Shown piece after piece: positions 19,407 to 27,878 of a DNA stretch of 64,000 nt. The translations under genes were made by a program, and so were the position numbers. The notes below the pieces were generated by a model. It worked only from the letters and a program-made list of their open reading frames with translations. It made no database searches and was not told the origin of the DNA. How positions within the stretch are numbered: position 1 is the stretch's first letter; each line of letters starts with the position of its first letter. Source of the DNA: Catellatospora sp. TT07R-123. Lineage in GTDB: Bacteria; Actinomycetota; Actinomycetes; Mycobacteriales; Micromonosporaceae. The DNA is taken from assembly GCF_018327705.1 (NCBI RefSeq), contig NZ_BNEM01000001.1, positions 2,294,001-2,358,000 on the forward strand, given 5' to 3'.

Positions 19407-19598
19407 ATGGACTACGAATACGCACCGCTGCGGCTGCCACCAGACATCGACCGGCTGACCGCGGCGGTGCGGCTCGCCATCCAGGCGGAGTACGGCGGGT
19501 GGGAGCTGGCCCGGATGCGGCTCATGAAGGACGGCACCCGCCAGGTGCTGCTGCGCCGCCCGCTGCGACTGGCCGTCCTCCCGGGCCCCTCCGCCTGA
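19407..19598 (+). CDS. DUF5703 family small protein
   Basis: A 63-residue protein beginning MDYEYAPLRLPPDIDRLTAA and carrying LAIQAEYGGWELARMRL and GTRQVLLRRPLR. This is the conserved actinobacterial DUF5703 family, of unknown function. AAGGAGC lies about 13 nt upstream of the ATG. No membrane segment or signal is present. Confidence 0.88.
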   Translation: MDYEYAPLRLPPDIDRLTAAVRLAIQAEYGGWELARMRLMKDGTRQVLLRRPLRLAVLPGPSA

Positions 19599-19713
19599 CC
19601 AAAGCCGACCTGTCGAAGCCGACCGTTCGGATCTTGTTGAATCAGGGAACCTTCCTTCACGATGTCGCCTACCGGGTCCCGATCATCGGGGCTGTGTACC
19701 GAGAAGGCGACAA

Positions 19714-20379
19714 GTGAACAGACACATTCGAGCCGCGGCCCTGGTCACCATGGCACTGGCGCTGGCCGGCGCGACGGCCTGCACGGCAGAGCAGGCGCCG
19801 CCGCGGCCGTCCGGCACTGCCGCGCAGCCGTCACCCAGCCAGGCGCAGACGCCGAGCGCCGCCGCGTCCCCGGCCGCCGCCCCCTCCCCGACCGTGACGC
19901 TGCACCAGATCGAGCTCGTCGCGCCGCCGAAGATCGGCAGCCGGGCGAAGTCCACCGACCCCAAGCTGACCTACGCCGCCCAGGGCGTCGAGAACGTGGG
20001 CAAGTCGGTGGCCCCGGCCAACAGTCGGGTGATCAGCGCCTTCTACGGCTCCGTACCCGCGAAGAACCTGCTCTTCGTCGCCGCCGTCGCCACGCCGCTG
20101 AGCGTCACGCCCGGCGCGCAGGACGCCGCCGAGCTGTTCGACGTCGCCAAGGGGCTGGGGTTCACCCTGCCGACGGAGCTGGGCATCGGCCCGGACAAGC
20201 GCTGGGGCGGCCAGGCCGGCTGCGTGAAGGGGTCGTTCCAGAGCAGGTCAGGCGTGGTGTGCGTGTGGTTCGACCGGGAGACCTACGGCGTCGCCTTCCG
20301 TGAGGGGGCGGCCAGCGCGAGCGGGATCGAGGAGCTGCGCAAGGCGCGCGACCTGATGGTGCGGCGCACGGCCATCTGA
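19714..20379 (+). CDS. predicted lipoprotein, function unknown
   Basis: A 221-residue exported protein. The signal peptide MNRHIRAAALVTMALALAGATAC ends in a lipobox-like ATAC with Cys at residue 23. A Pro/Ser/Ala-rich tether of about 35 residues follows, then a globular domain containing GCVKGSF and GVVCVWFDRETYG, whose two Cys could form a disulphide. The GTG start has GAGAAGG upstream. I recognise no family; it resembles many surface lipoproteins of actinomycetes. Confidence 0.8.
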   Translation: MNRHIRAAALVTMALALAGATACTAEQAPPRPSGTAAQPSPSQAQTPSAAASPAAAPSPTVTLHQIELVAPPKIGSRAKSTDPKLTYAAQGVENVGKSVAPANSRVISAFYGSVPAKNLLFVAAVATPLSVTPGAQDAAELFDVAKGLGFTLPTELGIGPDKRWGGQAGCVKGSFQSRSGVVCVWFDRETYGVAFREGAASASGIEELRKARDLMVRRTAI

Positions 20380-20395
20380 CGGGGGTACGACGCGA

Positions 20396-20425
20396 GCGGC
20401 GCGCCCCCCGAGGGGAGCGCGCCGC
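20396..20425. terminator. bidirectional hairpin terminator
   Basis: GCGGCGCGC at 20396-20404 pairs with GCGCGCCGC at 20417-20425, and C/G runs extend the stem. It lies in the 65-bp gap between two convergent genes. There is no T-tract, as is usual in high-GC actinobacteria. Confidence 0.65.
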
Positions 20426-20444
20426 GACCAGACCTGGTGGAAGC

Positions 20445-21095
20445 TCAGTCCTGGTCTTCCATGATGTCGCCGTTCAGGTGCTCGTCGAGGCGGGCGACGA
20501 GCTTGTCCTGGGCGCCCAGGGTGAACGGGCCGTTGGCGTCGGACTCGTCGAAGTCGTCGGGCTCCAGCGAGTTCTCCACCTCGGCGACGGTGACGATGCC
20601 GTCCAGCGGCTCCAGCTCCGGGATGTCCAGCGCCGCGAGCGAGCCGTCGGAGCTCTGCAGCAGCTCCAGCAGCGCGTCGGCGACGGTGGCGACCGGCTCG
20701 GTGTCGCCGTCGCTGAGCCCGGCCTCGCGGCGGGCCAGCTCGGCGGCGTTGATCAGTGCCGAGACGCTCGGGATCAGGTAGTCCCGGCGCTGGCGGACAG
20801 AGATCACCCGCGGGTGCGGGTCGGTCGGGGCCTGCTCCGCGGCGACCAGGTCGGCCATGAAGCGGTCGGCCTTCTCCAGGTCGATCGGCTCGACCTCCCA
20901 GGGCAGCGGCTCGCCGTACGTCTCCGAGAGGGCGTCGTCGTAGGTGACGGCGGCGTTGTTGAACGCCACATAGGCCCGCCAGACCTCGTCGCTGTCGACT
21001 TCACCCTTGGCGTCACGGACGGCGGCCAGGTGCGCCCGGGCCGCGGTGATCATCTCTTCCAGCGCAGCCTCGACGGCGGCGTGGTTGTCGCTCAT
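20445..21095 (-). CDS. acidic hypothetical protein, 216 residues
   Basis: A strongly acidic cytoplasmic protein without signal or membrane segment. The N-terminal half looks helical (AALEEMITAARAHLAAVRDAKGEVDSDE, AYVAFNNAAVTYDDALSETYGEPLPWEVEPID); the C-terminal half is rich in Asp and Glu (ELEPLDGIVTVAEVENSLEPDDFDESDANG). A clear AAGGAGT sits 9 nt upstream of the ATG. I recall similar actinobacterial proteins of unknown function; nothing in the sequence assigns a role. It precedes an M20 peptidase end-on on the same strand, with about 50 nt between. Confidence 0.8.
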   Translation of the reverse strand: MSDNHAAVEAALEEMITAARAHLAAVRDAKGEVDSDEVWRAYVAFNNAAVTYDDALSETYGEPLPWEVEPIDLEKADRFMADLVAAEQAPTDPHPRVISVRQRRDYLIPSVSALINAAELARREAGLSDGDTEPVATVADALLELLQSSDGSLAALDIPELEPLDGIVTVAEVENSLEPDDFDESDANGPFTLGAQDKLVARLDEHLNGDIMEDQD

Positions 21096-21145
21096 TACTC
21101 GGTTACTCCTTCATACGACGAGACAGAGTCGGTGCCGCGGGAGGC

Positions 21146-22468
21146 TCAACTCTGACGCAGGAACCTGTCCAGAACCCGCACGCCGAACTGTAGTCCCTCC
21201 ACCGGCACCCGCTCGTCGATGCCGTGGAACAACGCGGAGAAGTTCAGCTCCGCGGGCAGCCGCAACGGGGCGAACCCGAAGCAGCGGATACCCAGCCGGG
21301 CGAACGACTTGGCGTCGGTTCCGCCCGACAGCATGTACGGCACCGCCCGCGCTCCCGGATCCTCTGCCTTCAGCGCCAGCGCCATGGCGTCGACCAGTGC
21401 CCCGTCGAACGTGGTCTCCAGCGCGTTCTGGCGGTGAATCGACTGTATCTCCAGGTCGGGGCCGAGCACCTCCAGCAGCTGCTCGCGGAACAGCTCGAAC
21501 TGGCCCGGCAGGGTGCGGCAGTCGATCGTGGCGCTCGCCCGGCTCGGGATCACGTTGTCCTTGTACCCGGCGGCCAGCCTGGTCGGGTTGGCGGTGTTGC
21601 GGATCGTCGCGCCGATGATGGTGGCGATCGGCCCGAGCTTGGCGATCGCCGCCTCGGGGTCGTCGGGGTCCAGCTCGATCTGGAGCGCGTCGGCGACCTC
21701 GGCCAGGAAGGCGCGCACGGTCGGGGTGACCACGACCGGGAACCGGTGCCGCCCGACCCGGGCCACCGCCTCGCACAGGGCGGTCACGGCGTTGTCGTCG
21801 TGCACGAACGAGCCGTGCCCGGGGCGGCCGCTGGCGTGCACGCGCAGCCAGTCGATGCCCTTCTCGGCCGTCTGCACCAGGTACAGCCGCAGGTCGTTGC
21901 TCACCGTGTACGAGAAGCCGCCGACCTCGCCGACCGCCTCCGTGCAGCCTTCCAGCAGCTCGGGGTGCTTCTCGACCAGGAAGGTGGCGCCGTACTCGCT
22001 GCCGGCCTCCTCGTCGGCGGTGTAGCAGAGCACGATGTCGCGCGGCGGCACGTAGCCGGTGCGCTGCCAGTCGCGCACCACGGCCAGCGACATCGCGTCG
22101 AAGTCCTTCATGTCGACCGCGCCGCGGCCCCAGATGCAGTCCCCGCTGGCCCCGTCGCCCTTGATCTCGCCGGACAGCGGGTGCACCGACCACTCGGCGG
22201 CGTCGAACGGCACGACGTCGAGGTGGCCGTGCACCAGCAGCGCCCCGCGCGAGCTGTCTCGGCCGGGGATGCGGGTGATCACGTTGGCGCGGCCGGGCCT
22301 GCTCTCCACCACCTGCGGGTCCAGGCCGGCCTCGCTGAGGCTGGCCGCGACGTACTCGGCCGCGGCCCGCTCGCCCGCGCTGGTGGCGTGGTCCCCGGTG
22401 TTCGTGGTGTCGATGCGGATGAGGTCGCGGCAGAGGTCGATAACCTCGTCGGTGGCGGCAGTACTCAT
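21146..22468 (-). CDS. M20/M25/M40 family metallo-hydrolase
   Basis: A 440-residue dinuclear-zinc peptidase or amidohydrolase. Zinc ligands and catalytic residues are visible: LLVHGHLDVVP (His, with the catalytic Asp two residues later), GRGAVDMKDF (bridging Asp), YTADEEAGS (catalytic and ligand Glu), and the C-terminal FHGIDERVPV (His). The lid domain has RPGHGSFVHDDNAV. It belongs to the ArgE/DapE/ACY1 superfamily, M20A-like; the substrate is likely a dipeptide or N-acyl amino acid. The ATG at 22468 has AGGAAG upstream; a longer frame upstream lacks family similarity. Confidence 0.9.
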   Translation of the reverse strand: MSTAATDEVIDLCRDLIRIDTTNTGDHATSAGERAAAEYVAASLSEAGLDPQVVESRPGRANVITRIPGRDSSRGALLVHGHLDVVPFDAAEWSVHPLSGEIKGDGASGDCIWGRGAVDMKDFDAMSLAVVRDWQRTGYVPPRDIVLCYTADEEAGSEYGATFLVEKHPELLEGCTEAVGEVGGFSYTVSNDLRLYLVQTAEKGIDWLRVHASGRPGHGSFVHDDNAVTALCEAVARVGRHRFPVVVTPTVRAFLAEVADALQIELDPDDPEAAIAKLGPIATIIGATIRNTANPTRLAAGYKDNVIPSRASATIDCRTLPGQFELFREQLLEVLGPDLEIQSIHRQNALETTFDGALVDAMALALKAEDPGARAVPYMLSGGTDAKSFARLGIRCFGFAPLRLPAELNFSALFHGIDERVPVEGLQFGVRVLDRFLRQS

Positions 22469-22562
22469 GAGGATCTTCCTACCAGGTCCGGCTGCCCCGG
22501 CCCAGTCGAGCACGCTGCCGCCTTCCCGGCCGGGGCACGACCGGCTAGGCTGGGCGCGATGT

Positions 22563-22581
22563 GAAGGCAAGCCTTTCCTAA
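22563..22581. promoter_or_regulatory. candidate iron box (IdeR/DmdR-like site)
   Basis: Read on the minus strand, TTAGGAAAGGCTTGCCTTC matches about 13 of 19 positions of the DtxR-family consensus TTAGGTTAGGCTAACCTAA, including both TTAGG and AGGCT blocks. It is 27 bp upstream of the DUF3159 start. Chance matches of this quality do occur, so this is a candidate only. Confidence 0.4.
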
Positions 22582-22607
22582 CCTAGCGCGAACCACCGGG
22601 AGACGTA

Positions 22608-23273
22608 GTGAGCGGCACGCCGCGAGACCCCGCCGCGGAGAGCCTCGCCGACCTGCTCGGCGGGCGCCGGGCCGCCGTCGACGCCACCGTCGGGCCGCTG
22701 GCCTTCGGCGTCGGGTGGGCCCTGGGCGGCACGCACGCGCTGGAGTGGGCCGTCGGCGCCGCCGTGGTGGTCAGCGTGCTGCTGGCGGTGTGGCGCGTCA
22801 GCGCCGGGGACAAGCCCCGCGCGGTGCTGATCGGGCTGCTCGGCATCGGCTTCGCCGCCCTGATCGCGCTGCGCACCGGGCACGCCGAGGCGTTCTTCCT
22901 GATCCGCATCGCCACCAACGCCGCCAGCGCGCTGGCCTGGGCGGTCAGCATCGTGATCCGCTGGCCGCTGCTGGGCGTCGTGGTCGGGCTGGTGCTGCTG
23001 CAGGGCACGCGGTGGCGGCACGACCCGGACCTGATGCGGGCGTACAGCCGGGGCAGCTGGGTGTGGGTCGGGCAGTACCTGCTGCGCCTGGCCGTGTGGC
23101 TGCCGCTGGCCTGGGCGGGCCTGGTCGGCGCGCTGGCCGCCGCCACCGTGGTGCTGACCTGGCCGCTGATCGCCGCCTGCCTGGCCGCGAGCTGGTGGGT
23201 GATGCGCCGCACCCTGCCCGCCGGCCACCCCGGCCTGCGCCACCCCGCCGTCCCCGAACCCGCCCACGCCTGA
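22608..23273 (+). CDS. DUF3159 membrane protein
   Basis: A 221-residue integral membrane protein with about six hydrophobic segments. It carries the family features ESLADLLGGRRAAVDATVGPL at the N-terminus, WRVSAGDKPRAVLIGLLGIGFAA, and FFLIRIATNAASALAWAVS with the following RWPLLGVVVG. DUF3159 proteins are actinobacterial and uncharacterised. The GTG at 22608 has CGGGAGAC upstream. A possible iron box lies ahead of it, and hairpin element A follows its stop. Confidence 0.9.
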   Translation: MSGTPRDPAAESLADLLGGRRAAVDATVGPLAFGVGWALGGTHALEWAVGAAVVVSVLLAVWRVSAGDKPRAVLIGLLGIGFAALIALRTGHAEAFFLIRIATNAASALAWAVSIVIRWPLLGVVVGLVLLQGTRWRHDPDLMRAYSRGSWVWVGQYLLRLAVWLPLAWAGLVGALAAATVVLTWPLIAACLAASWWVMRRTLPAGHPGLRHPAVPEPAHA

Positions 23274-23302
23274 CCGCCCCTCCCGCGTCGCGGGTGGGTG
23301 CG

Positions 23303-23356
23303 GTTTCGGGGAAAGTGCACGAAAGCTCGGCCTGATTCCAGCAGTTTCCCCGAAAC
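23303..23356. repeat. dispersed hairpin element, family A, copy 2
   Basis: Perfect 12-bp arms GTTTCGGGGAAA (23303-23314) and TTTCCCCGAAAC (23345-23356). The interior also matches copy 1 at 13323-13376, including GTGCACGAA after the left arm and GATTCC then CAGTTT before the right arm. It lies 30 bp after the DUF3159 stop. Confidence 0.85.
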
Positions 23357-23444
23357 GGCACCGCGCTTTGCGTCGGAGAGCGCTCTCGCGTGACACTCAC
23401 CCTGCGCGTCCCGGTGGAGGGCGTTGGCAGGAGAGGTGGCGGGG

Positions 23445-24401
23445 ATGCGGAGTCCGACGCAGCGGGAGCTGGGCGCGGGGGACGTGGCGGCGTACGCGCG
23501 GGCGGCGTTCGGCGACGGGGTGACCGTGGCCGACTGCGCCGAGCTGTCCGGGGGCGGGTTCGCGGCGGTGTGGCGGGCCCGGCTGTCCGACGGCCGCGAC
23601 GTCGTGCTGAAGGTGGGCCCGCCCGACGACGTGCCGCTGCTGCGGTACGAAGCGGGCATGATCGAGTCCGAGGCGCGCTACTTCCGCCTGGTCGAGCAGC
23701 AGGCGCCGCTGGTGCCGGTGCCCCGGGTGCTGCACCACGGCGACGGCTGGCTGTTCACCACCCTGCTGCCCGGCCGCGCCCTCACCGACCTCGACGGCCC
23801 GCAGGACGGCGTACGCGAGCAGCTCGGCGCCGCCCTCGCCGCGGTGCACGAGGTGACCGGCGACCGCTTCGGCTACCCCGGCCCGCGCCCGCACGGCGCC
23901 AGCTGGAGCACCGCGTTCGCGGCGATGGTGGACGCGCTGCTGGCCGACGCCGAGGACTGGGCGGTGCCGCTGCCGGTGCCCGCCGCGCGGATCCGCGCGG
24001 TCGTGGCGTCGTACGCGGACGTCCTCGACCAGGTCACCCGGCCCACGCTGGTCCACTTCGACCTGTGGGACGGCAACGTGCTCGCCGTCGACGGGCGGCT
24101 GACCGGCGTCGTCGACGGCGAGCGCTACCTCTACGGCGACCCGCTGGTCGACTTCGTCTCCCCCGCGCTGCCGCACCGGATCGAGGACGAGCCCGACCAC
24201 CCGTTCGTGCGCGGATACGCCCGCGCGACCGGGCGCCCGGCCGGGTTCGACCGGTCCGAGCAGCGGCGGCTGGCGCTGTACCGGCTCTACCTGTACCTGC
24301 TGATGCACGTCGAGGTGCCGAGCCGGGCCATCGACGACCAGGGGCGCGTCGACTTCGTCGCGCGCCTGCTGGCCGAGGAGGCCGACCTGCTCGCGGCCTA
24401 G
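23445..24401 (+). CDS. aminoglycoside phosphotransferase-fold kinase
   Basis: A 318-residue APH/fructosamine-kinase-like protein. The nucleotide loop is GGGFAAVWRARL with Lys in DVVLKVGPP; Brenner's motif is LVHFDLWDGN (catalytic Asp, Mg-binding Asn), and GVVDGERYLYGDP supplies the DFG-like Asp. Residues FTTLLPGRALTDL form the hinge. The substrate may be an aminoglycoside, choline or a sugar; nothing decides. An ATG at 23445 with GGAGAGG upstream is preferred to an in-frame TTG at 23424. Its TAG overlaps the TAG of the convergent nucleoside hydrolase gene in the palindrome CTAG. Confidence 0.85.
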   Translation: MRSPTQRELGAGDVAAYARAAFGDGVTVADCAELSGGGFAAVWRARLSDGRDVVLKVGPPDDVPLLRYEAGMIESEARYFRLVEQQAPLVPVPRVLHHGDGWLFTTLLPGRALTDLDGPQDGVREQLGAALAAVHEVTGDRFGYPGPRPHGASWSTAFAAMVDALLADAEDWAVPLPVPAARIRAVVASYADVLDQVTRPTLVHFDLWDGNVLAVDGRLTGVVDGERYLYGDPLVDFVSPALPHRIEDEPDHPFVRGYARATGRPAGFDRSEQRRLALYRLYLYLLMHVEVPSRAIDDQGRVDFVARLLAEEADLLAA

Positions 24402-25330
24402 CCGGCCAGCCGCCGCGCCACCTCGGCCAGCAGCGCGGGCACGTCCCCGTCGTCGGCCACCGCGACGCGCGGGCCGGCCGCGGCCGGGTCGGGGTCGACC
24501 ACGGTGGCGCCGCGCTCCGGGCCGGTGCCGGTGTCCACCAGCACCCGGCCGGGCCGGGTGCGGAACAGTTCGGGGCGCAGCGCGGCCAGCACCGCGATCG
24601 CGTCGTGCACCGGCGTCACGTCACCGGAACCCTGCGCGCGGTATGCCCGGCTGTAGAAGTCGAGTGCGGCGGCGGCGCGCTCACCGGCCGGACCGGCGGC
24701 CCGCAGCCGCGCCACGTCACCGGCGGGCAGCGTGCACCGCAGCGTCAGGTCGAGCGTGACCTGCGTCGTCGCCACCTCGACCCCCGGATCGGTGAGCACC
24801 CGGTATGCCGCCTCCGGGTCCCACCACGCGTTGAACTCGGCGGCCCGGGTGATGTTGCCCGCGCCGACCGCCCCGGCCATCACGACCAGCCGGGCCAGCC
24901 GGGCGGCGGCGTCGGGGAACATCGCGTACAGCAGGGCCACGTTGGTCAGCGGTCCGATCGCGACCAGGGTCACCGGGCGGGTCGCGGCGAGGATCGTCTC
25001 GGCCAGGAACAGCGCGCCGGACCGGGGGTCGGGGCCGCCGGGCGGGACCGGCAGGTCGATGCCGCCGAGGCCGTCCTCGCCGTGCACGTGCGCGCCGAAG
25101 CTCGCCGCCGACCGGACCAGCGGGCGGGCCGCCCCGGCGGCCACCGGGATGTCGGCGCGCCCGGCCAGGGCCAGCACCGCGCGGGCGTTGCGGGTGGTAC
25201 GGGCCAGGCCCGCGTTGCCGCCGACGGTGCTCACCCCGACCAGGTCGAGTTCCGGACTCGCGCAGGCGACCAGCAGCGCCATCATGTCGTCGATACCCGG
25301 ATCGCAGTCGATGAGCAGCGCGTCGGCCAT
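24398..25330 (-). CDS. inosine-uridine-preferring nucleoside hydrolase
   Basis: A 310-residue Ca2+-dependent hydrolase that cleaves ribonucleosides to base and ribose. The N-terminal LLIDCDPGIDDMMAL is the family's DxDxGxDD calcium site; VTLVAIGPLTNVALL and AEFNAWWDPEAAYRVL follow, and PVHDAIAVLAAL near the C-terminus holds the catalytic and calcium-binding residues. Bases released could feed the purine operon at the left of the window, though nothing links their regulation. Confidence 0.93.
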   Translation of the reverse strand: MADALLIDCDPGIDDMMALLVACASPELDLVGVSTVGGNAGLARTTRNARAVLALAGRADIPVAAGAARPLVRSAASFGAHVHGEDGLGGIDLPVPPGGPDPRSGALFLAETILAATRPVTLVAIGPLTNVALLYAMFPDAAARLARLVVMAGAVGAGNITRAAEFNAWWDPEAAYRVLTDPGVEVATTQVTLDLTLRCTLPAGDVARLRAAGPAGERAAAALDFYSRAYRAQGSGDVTPVHDAIAVLAALRPELFRTRPGRVLVDTGTGPERGATVVDPDPAAAGPRVAVADDGDVPALLAEVARRLAG

Positions 25331-25427
25331 ACCCCCATTGTCGGAACCGGACGCGGCGGCCGATCGCGGGGGTCCTATGCCGATTCGGACGGTTGTGGAC
25401 CGGCCGCCCCGACCCCAGGGTGTCGCT

Positions 25428-27857
25428 ATGCCTGTGCCGCGTTACGGCTCCGCCCCCGTGGACCGCCCTTCGGGCCTGATCCCACCCCCTGTCGACCTGG
25501 GCGGGGTGACCGAGCTGCGCCTGCACGGCGTGGGCGGCACCACGGCCGAGGACCTGCTCGGCGACCTCGCCCCGCAGCAGGTCTCCGGCGACCGCATCGC
25601 CGGGTTCTACCGCACCACCGACCTGCCCGCGCGTCCCGCGTCCCCGCCGGACCCGGAGCACGACCAGCCGTCGCGCCACATCGAGGCGTACTCGTGGGGC
25701 GGCCTGACCTCGCGCAGCGGCTCACGCGTGCTGTGGCTGCTGCTGCTGCCGTTCGCGCTGGCCAACCTGGCCGGGTGGATGTGCTCGCCGCGCACCCACC
25801 GCAACGGGTTCCTGTTCCGGCTGCACCGCACCGCCGTGCGGTGGACCGCACTGGGCATCACCGTGAACGTCGTGCTGATCACCGCACTGGCGTCGATGGA
25901 GCTGATCGGCTACCAGTGCGGCGCCCGCGACGACTGCGCCGGGCAGATCTGGCTGCTCAGCTGGCTGCGGGGCCCGATCCTGGCCGCGCATCCGGCCCAG
26001 CGGGTCGCCATCGGCGCGATCCTGCCGCTGCTGGTCGTCGTCGGGCTGGCCATCCTCACCCTGCGCACCATCAACCGGTACGAGGAGATCAAGCCCCCGT
26101 TCCTGGCCGGGCAGGAGCCCGAGCGGGAGGCGGCCAGCGCCGCCCAGCCGCGCCGGGGCCTGGCCGACCGCGCCTTCTGGGACGGCCGCCGCAGCGCGTT
26201 CGACCAGGGCGTCGCGCACGTGGCCGCCGCCGCGGGCTGGATCGCGCTGGTGCTCGCGCACACCGCGCACACCATCGGCCACGAGGCCGGGCTCGGCTTC
26301 ACCGAGGAGTACTGGTACACGGCGGCGCTCGCCCTCGGCGGCGTCGCGGTGCTGGGCTCCCTGCTGGTCACCGCCGTCGACGGGGTCCACCGGGTGCTCA
26401 CCGGCGCCCTGCTGGTCGTCGCGGCGGCGGCGCTGGTCACGGCGGCCGTCTTCGCGGTGCGGCAACCCGGCGCGGACGCGGCCACCCAGTGGAGCTACCT
26501 GCCCGGCATGCGCAACTCGATCAACATGGGCTTCATCGGGCTGTTCGGCTCACTGGGCCTGGTCCTGATCTCGTCGCTGCTGGGCGGCTGGCGCAAGGGC
26601 ACGTTCTTCATCTACGGCCCGTTCGTCGTGCTCAGCGTCAGCATCGCCCTGCTCAACGCGGTGCTGCTGGGCGCGATGCTGCGGGTGATCGACGTGTTCG
26701 CCGAGGTGTCGTCGCGGCTGCTGCTGCCCGGCCTCGCCGTCGACACCGACACGCTGTACGTGTACCCGATCGTCGCCACGCTGCACCAGTACCTCACCCT
26801 GCCGCCGCTGGCCCTCATCGCCGCGTTCGTGGTGTACGAGCTGGTCTCCTACTGGCGGGCCGGCCTGAACAGCCCCCGGCGCAAGGAGACGCTCGCGTTC
26901 TACCTGGACGAGAAGCGCTACCCGAAGCCCGCCGGCGAGGACGGCTGGTACGACAGCGCCGTGGCCGGGGCGGGCGCGACGCGGTGGACCGCCGGGGTGG
27001 TGCGGGCCCGCAAGGTCGCCGGAATGGCCCGCCACATCGACCGGCTGCTCACCTCGATGGCGCTGACCGGTCTGATCCTGCTGGTGGCGATCCAGATCCG
27101 GTACTGGTACTACCACGAACTGCCCTGGGGCACCCAGTGGACGGTCACCCTCGGCACGTACCTGGCGGCCGCGCTGCCGGTGCTGGTGGTGCTGCTGCTG
27201 CGGCGCGGCTGGACCAACCTGGCCAGCCGCCGCCGCATCGGCGTGCTGTGGGACGTGTCGACGTTCTGGCCGCGCGCCTACCACCCGCTGGCCCCGCCGT
27301 CCTATGCCGAGCGGGCCGTGCCCGAACTCCAGCGGCGGCTGTGGCGGCTGCACACCAGCGGCGGCCGGGTCGTGGTGGCCGCGCACAGCCAGGGCACCGT
27401 GATCGCGGCGGCGGCGCTGCTCCAGGCGGACAACCTGCCCGCCGACGGCCTGTTCTCGCTGGCCACCTTCGGCTCCCCGCTGCGCACGCTGTACGGCTGG
27501 GCGTTCCCGGCGTACTTCGGCGACGGGGTGCTGCGCGGGCTCCAGTCGCGGGTCCGGACGTGGCGCAACTTCGCGTACGAGACCGACTTCATCGGCGGCG
27601 TCGCGCTCGACCCGCTGATCCCGGCCGGTGTCGACGTGGTGCTGCCGGACCCGGGCACCTGCTGGTACATCTACGGCCAGCCGCAGCCCCTGGCCCGCCG
27701 CCACACCGGCTATTGGGACGACCCCGCCATGTGGGGCGAGGTGGACCGGCTCGCCGCCGCCCTGGCGAACCTGTCCGCACCGGCCCCGGCCGACGTGCCG
27801 GTGCAGGGCGGACCGCCCGACGACGAGACCCAGGTGACCGTCACCGAGCTGAAGTAG
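25428..27857 (+). CDS. membrane-embedded alpha/beta hydrolase (lipase-like)
   Basis: An unusual ~809-residue protein. The first strand of an alpha/beta hydrolase with an oxyanion HG appears near residue 33 (ELRLHGVGGTTAEDLLGD). Then come some 500 residues with about nine membrane helices and charged loops. The nucleophile elbow VVVAAHSQGTVIAAA, with Ser near 654, comes only after them, followed by LATFGSPLRTLYGW and ETDFIGG. One hydrolase fold therefore seems split by a membrane domain. The substrate may be a lipid. The ATG at 25428 has AGGGTG upstream; an in-frame ATG at 25377 is possible. It diverges from the nucleoside hydrolase gene. Confidence 0.8.
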   Translation: MPVPRYGSAPVDRPSGLIPPPVDLGGVTELRLHGVGGTTAEDLLGDLAPQQVSGDRIAGFYRTTDLPARPASPPDPEHDQPSRHIEAYSWGGLTSRSGSRVLWLLLLPFALANLAGWMCSPRTHRNGFLFRLHRTAVRWTALGITVNVVLITALASMELIGYQCGARDDCAGQIWLLSWLRGPILAAHPAQRVAIGAILPLLVVVGLAILTLRTINRYEEIKPPFLAGQEPEREAASAAQPRRGLADRAFWDGRRSAFDQGVAHVAAAAGWIALVLAHTAHTIGHEAGLGFTEEYWYTAALALGGVAVLGSLLVTAVDGVHRVLTGALLVVAAAALVTAAVFAVRQPGADAATQWSYLPGMRNSINMGFIGLFGSLGLVLISSLLGGWRKGTFFIYGPFVVLSVSIALLNAVLLGAMLRVIDVFAEVSSRLLLPGLAVDTDTLYVYPIVATLHQYLTLPPLALIAAFVVYELVSYWRAGLNSPRRKETLAFYLDEKRYPKPAGEDGWYDSAVAGAGATRWTAGVVRARKVAGMARHIDRLLTSMALTGLILLVAIQIRYWYYHELPWGTQWTVTLGTYLAAALPVLVVLLLRRGWTNLASRRRIGVLWDVSTFWPRAYHPLAPPSYAERAVPELQRRLWRLHTSGGRVVVAAHSQGTVIAAAALLQADNLPADGLFSLATFGSPLRTLYGWAFPAYFGDGVLRGLQSRVRTWRNFAYETDFIGGVALDPLIPAGVDVVLPDPGTCWYIYGQPQPLARRHTGYWDDPAMWGEVDRLAAALANLSAPAPADVPVQGGPPDDETQVTVTELK

Positions 27858-27878
27858 TCAGCACTGAAGTAGTCAGCG
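27849..27878. repeat. tandem 15-bp duplication across convergent stops
   Basis: CTGAAGTAGTCAGC is present twice in direct tandem (27849-27863 and 27864-27878; the fifteenth base differs). The first copy contains the TAG of the membrane hydrolase, and the second contains the reverse-strand TGA of the cupin. A replication-slippage duplication is the simplest explanation. Confidence 0.8.
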
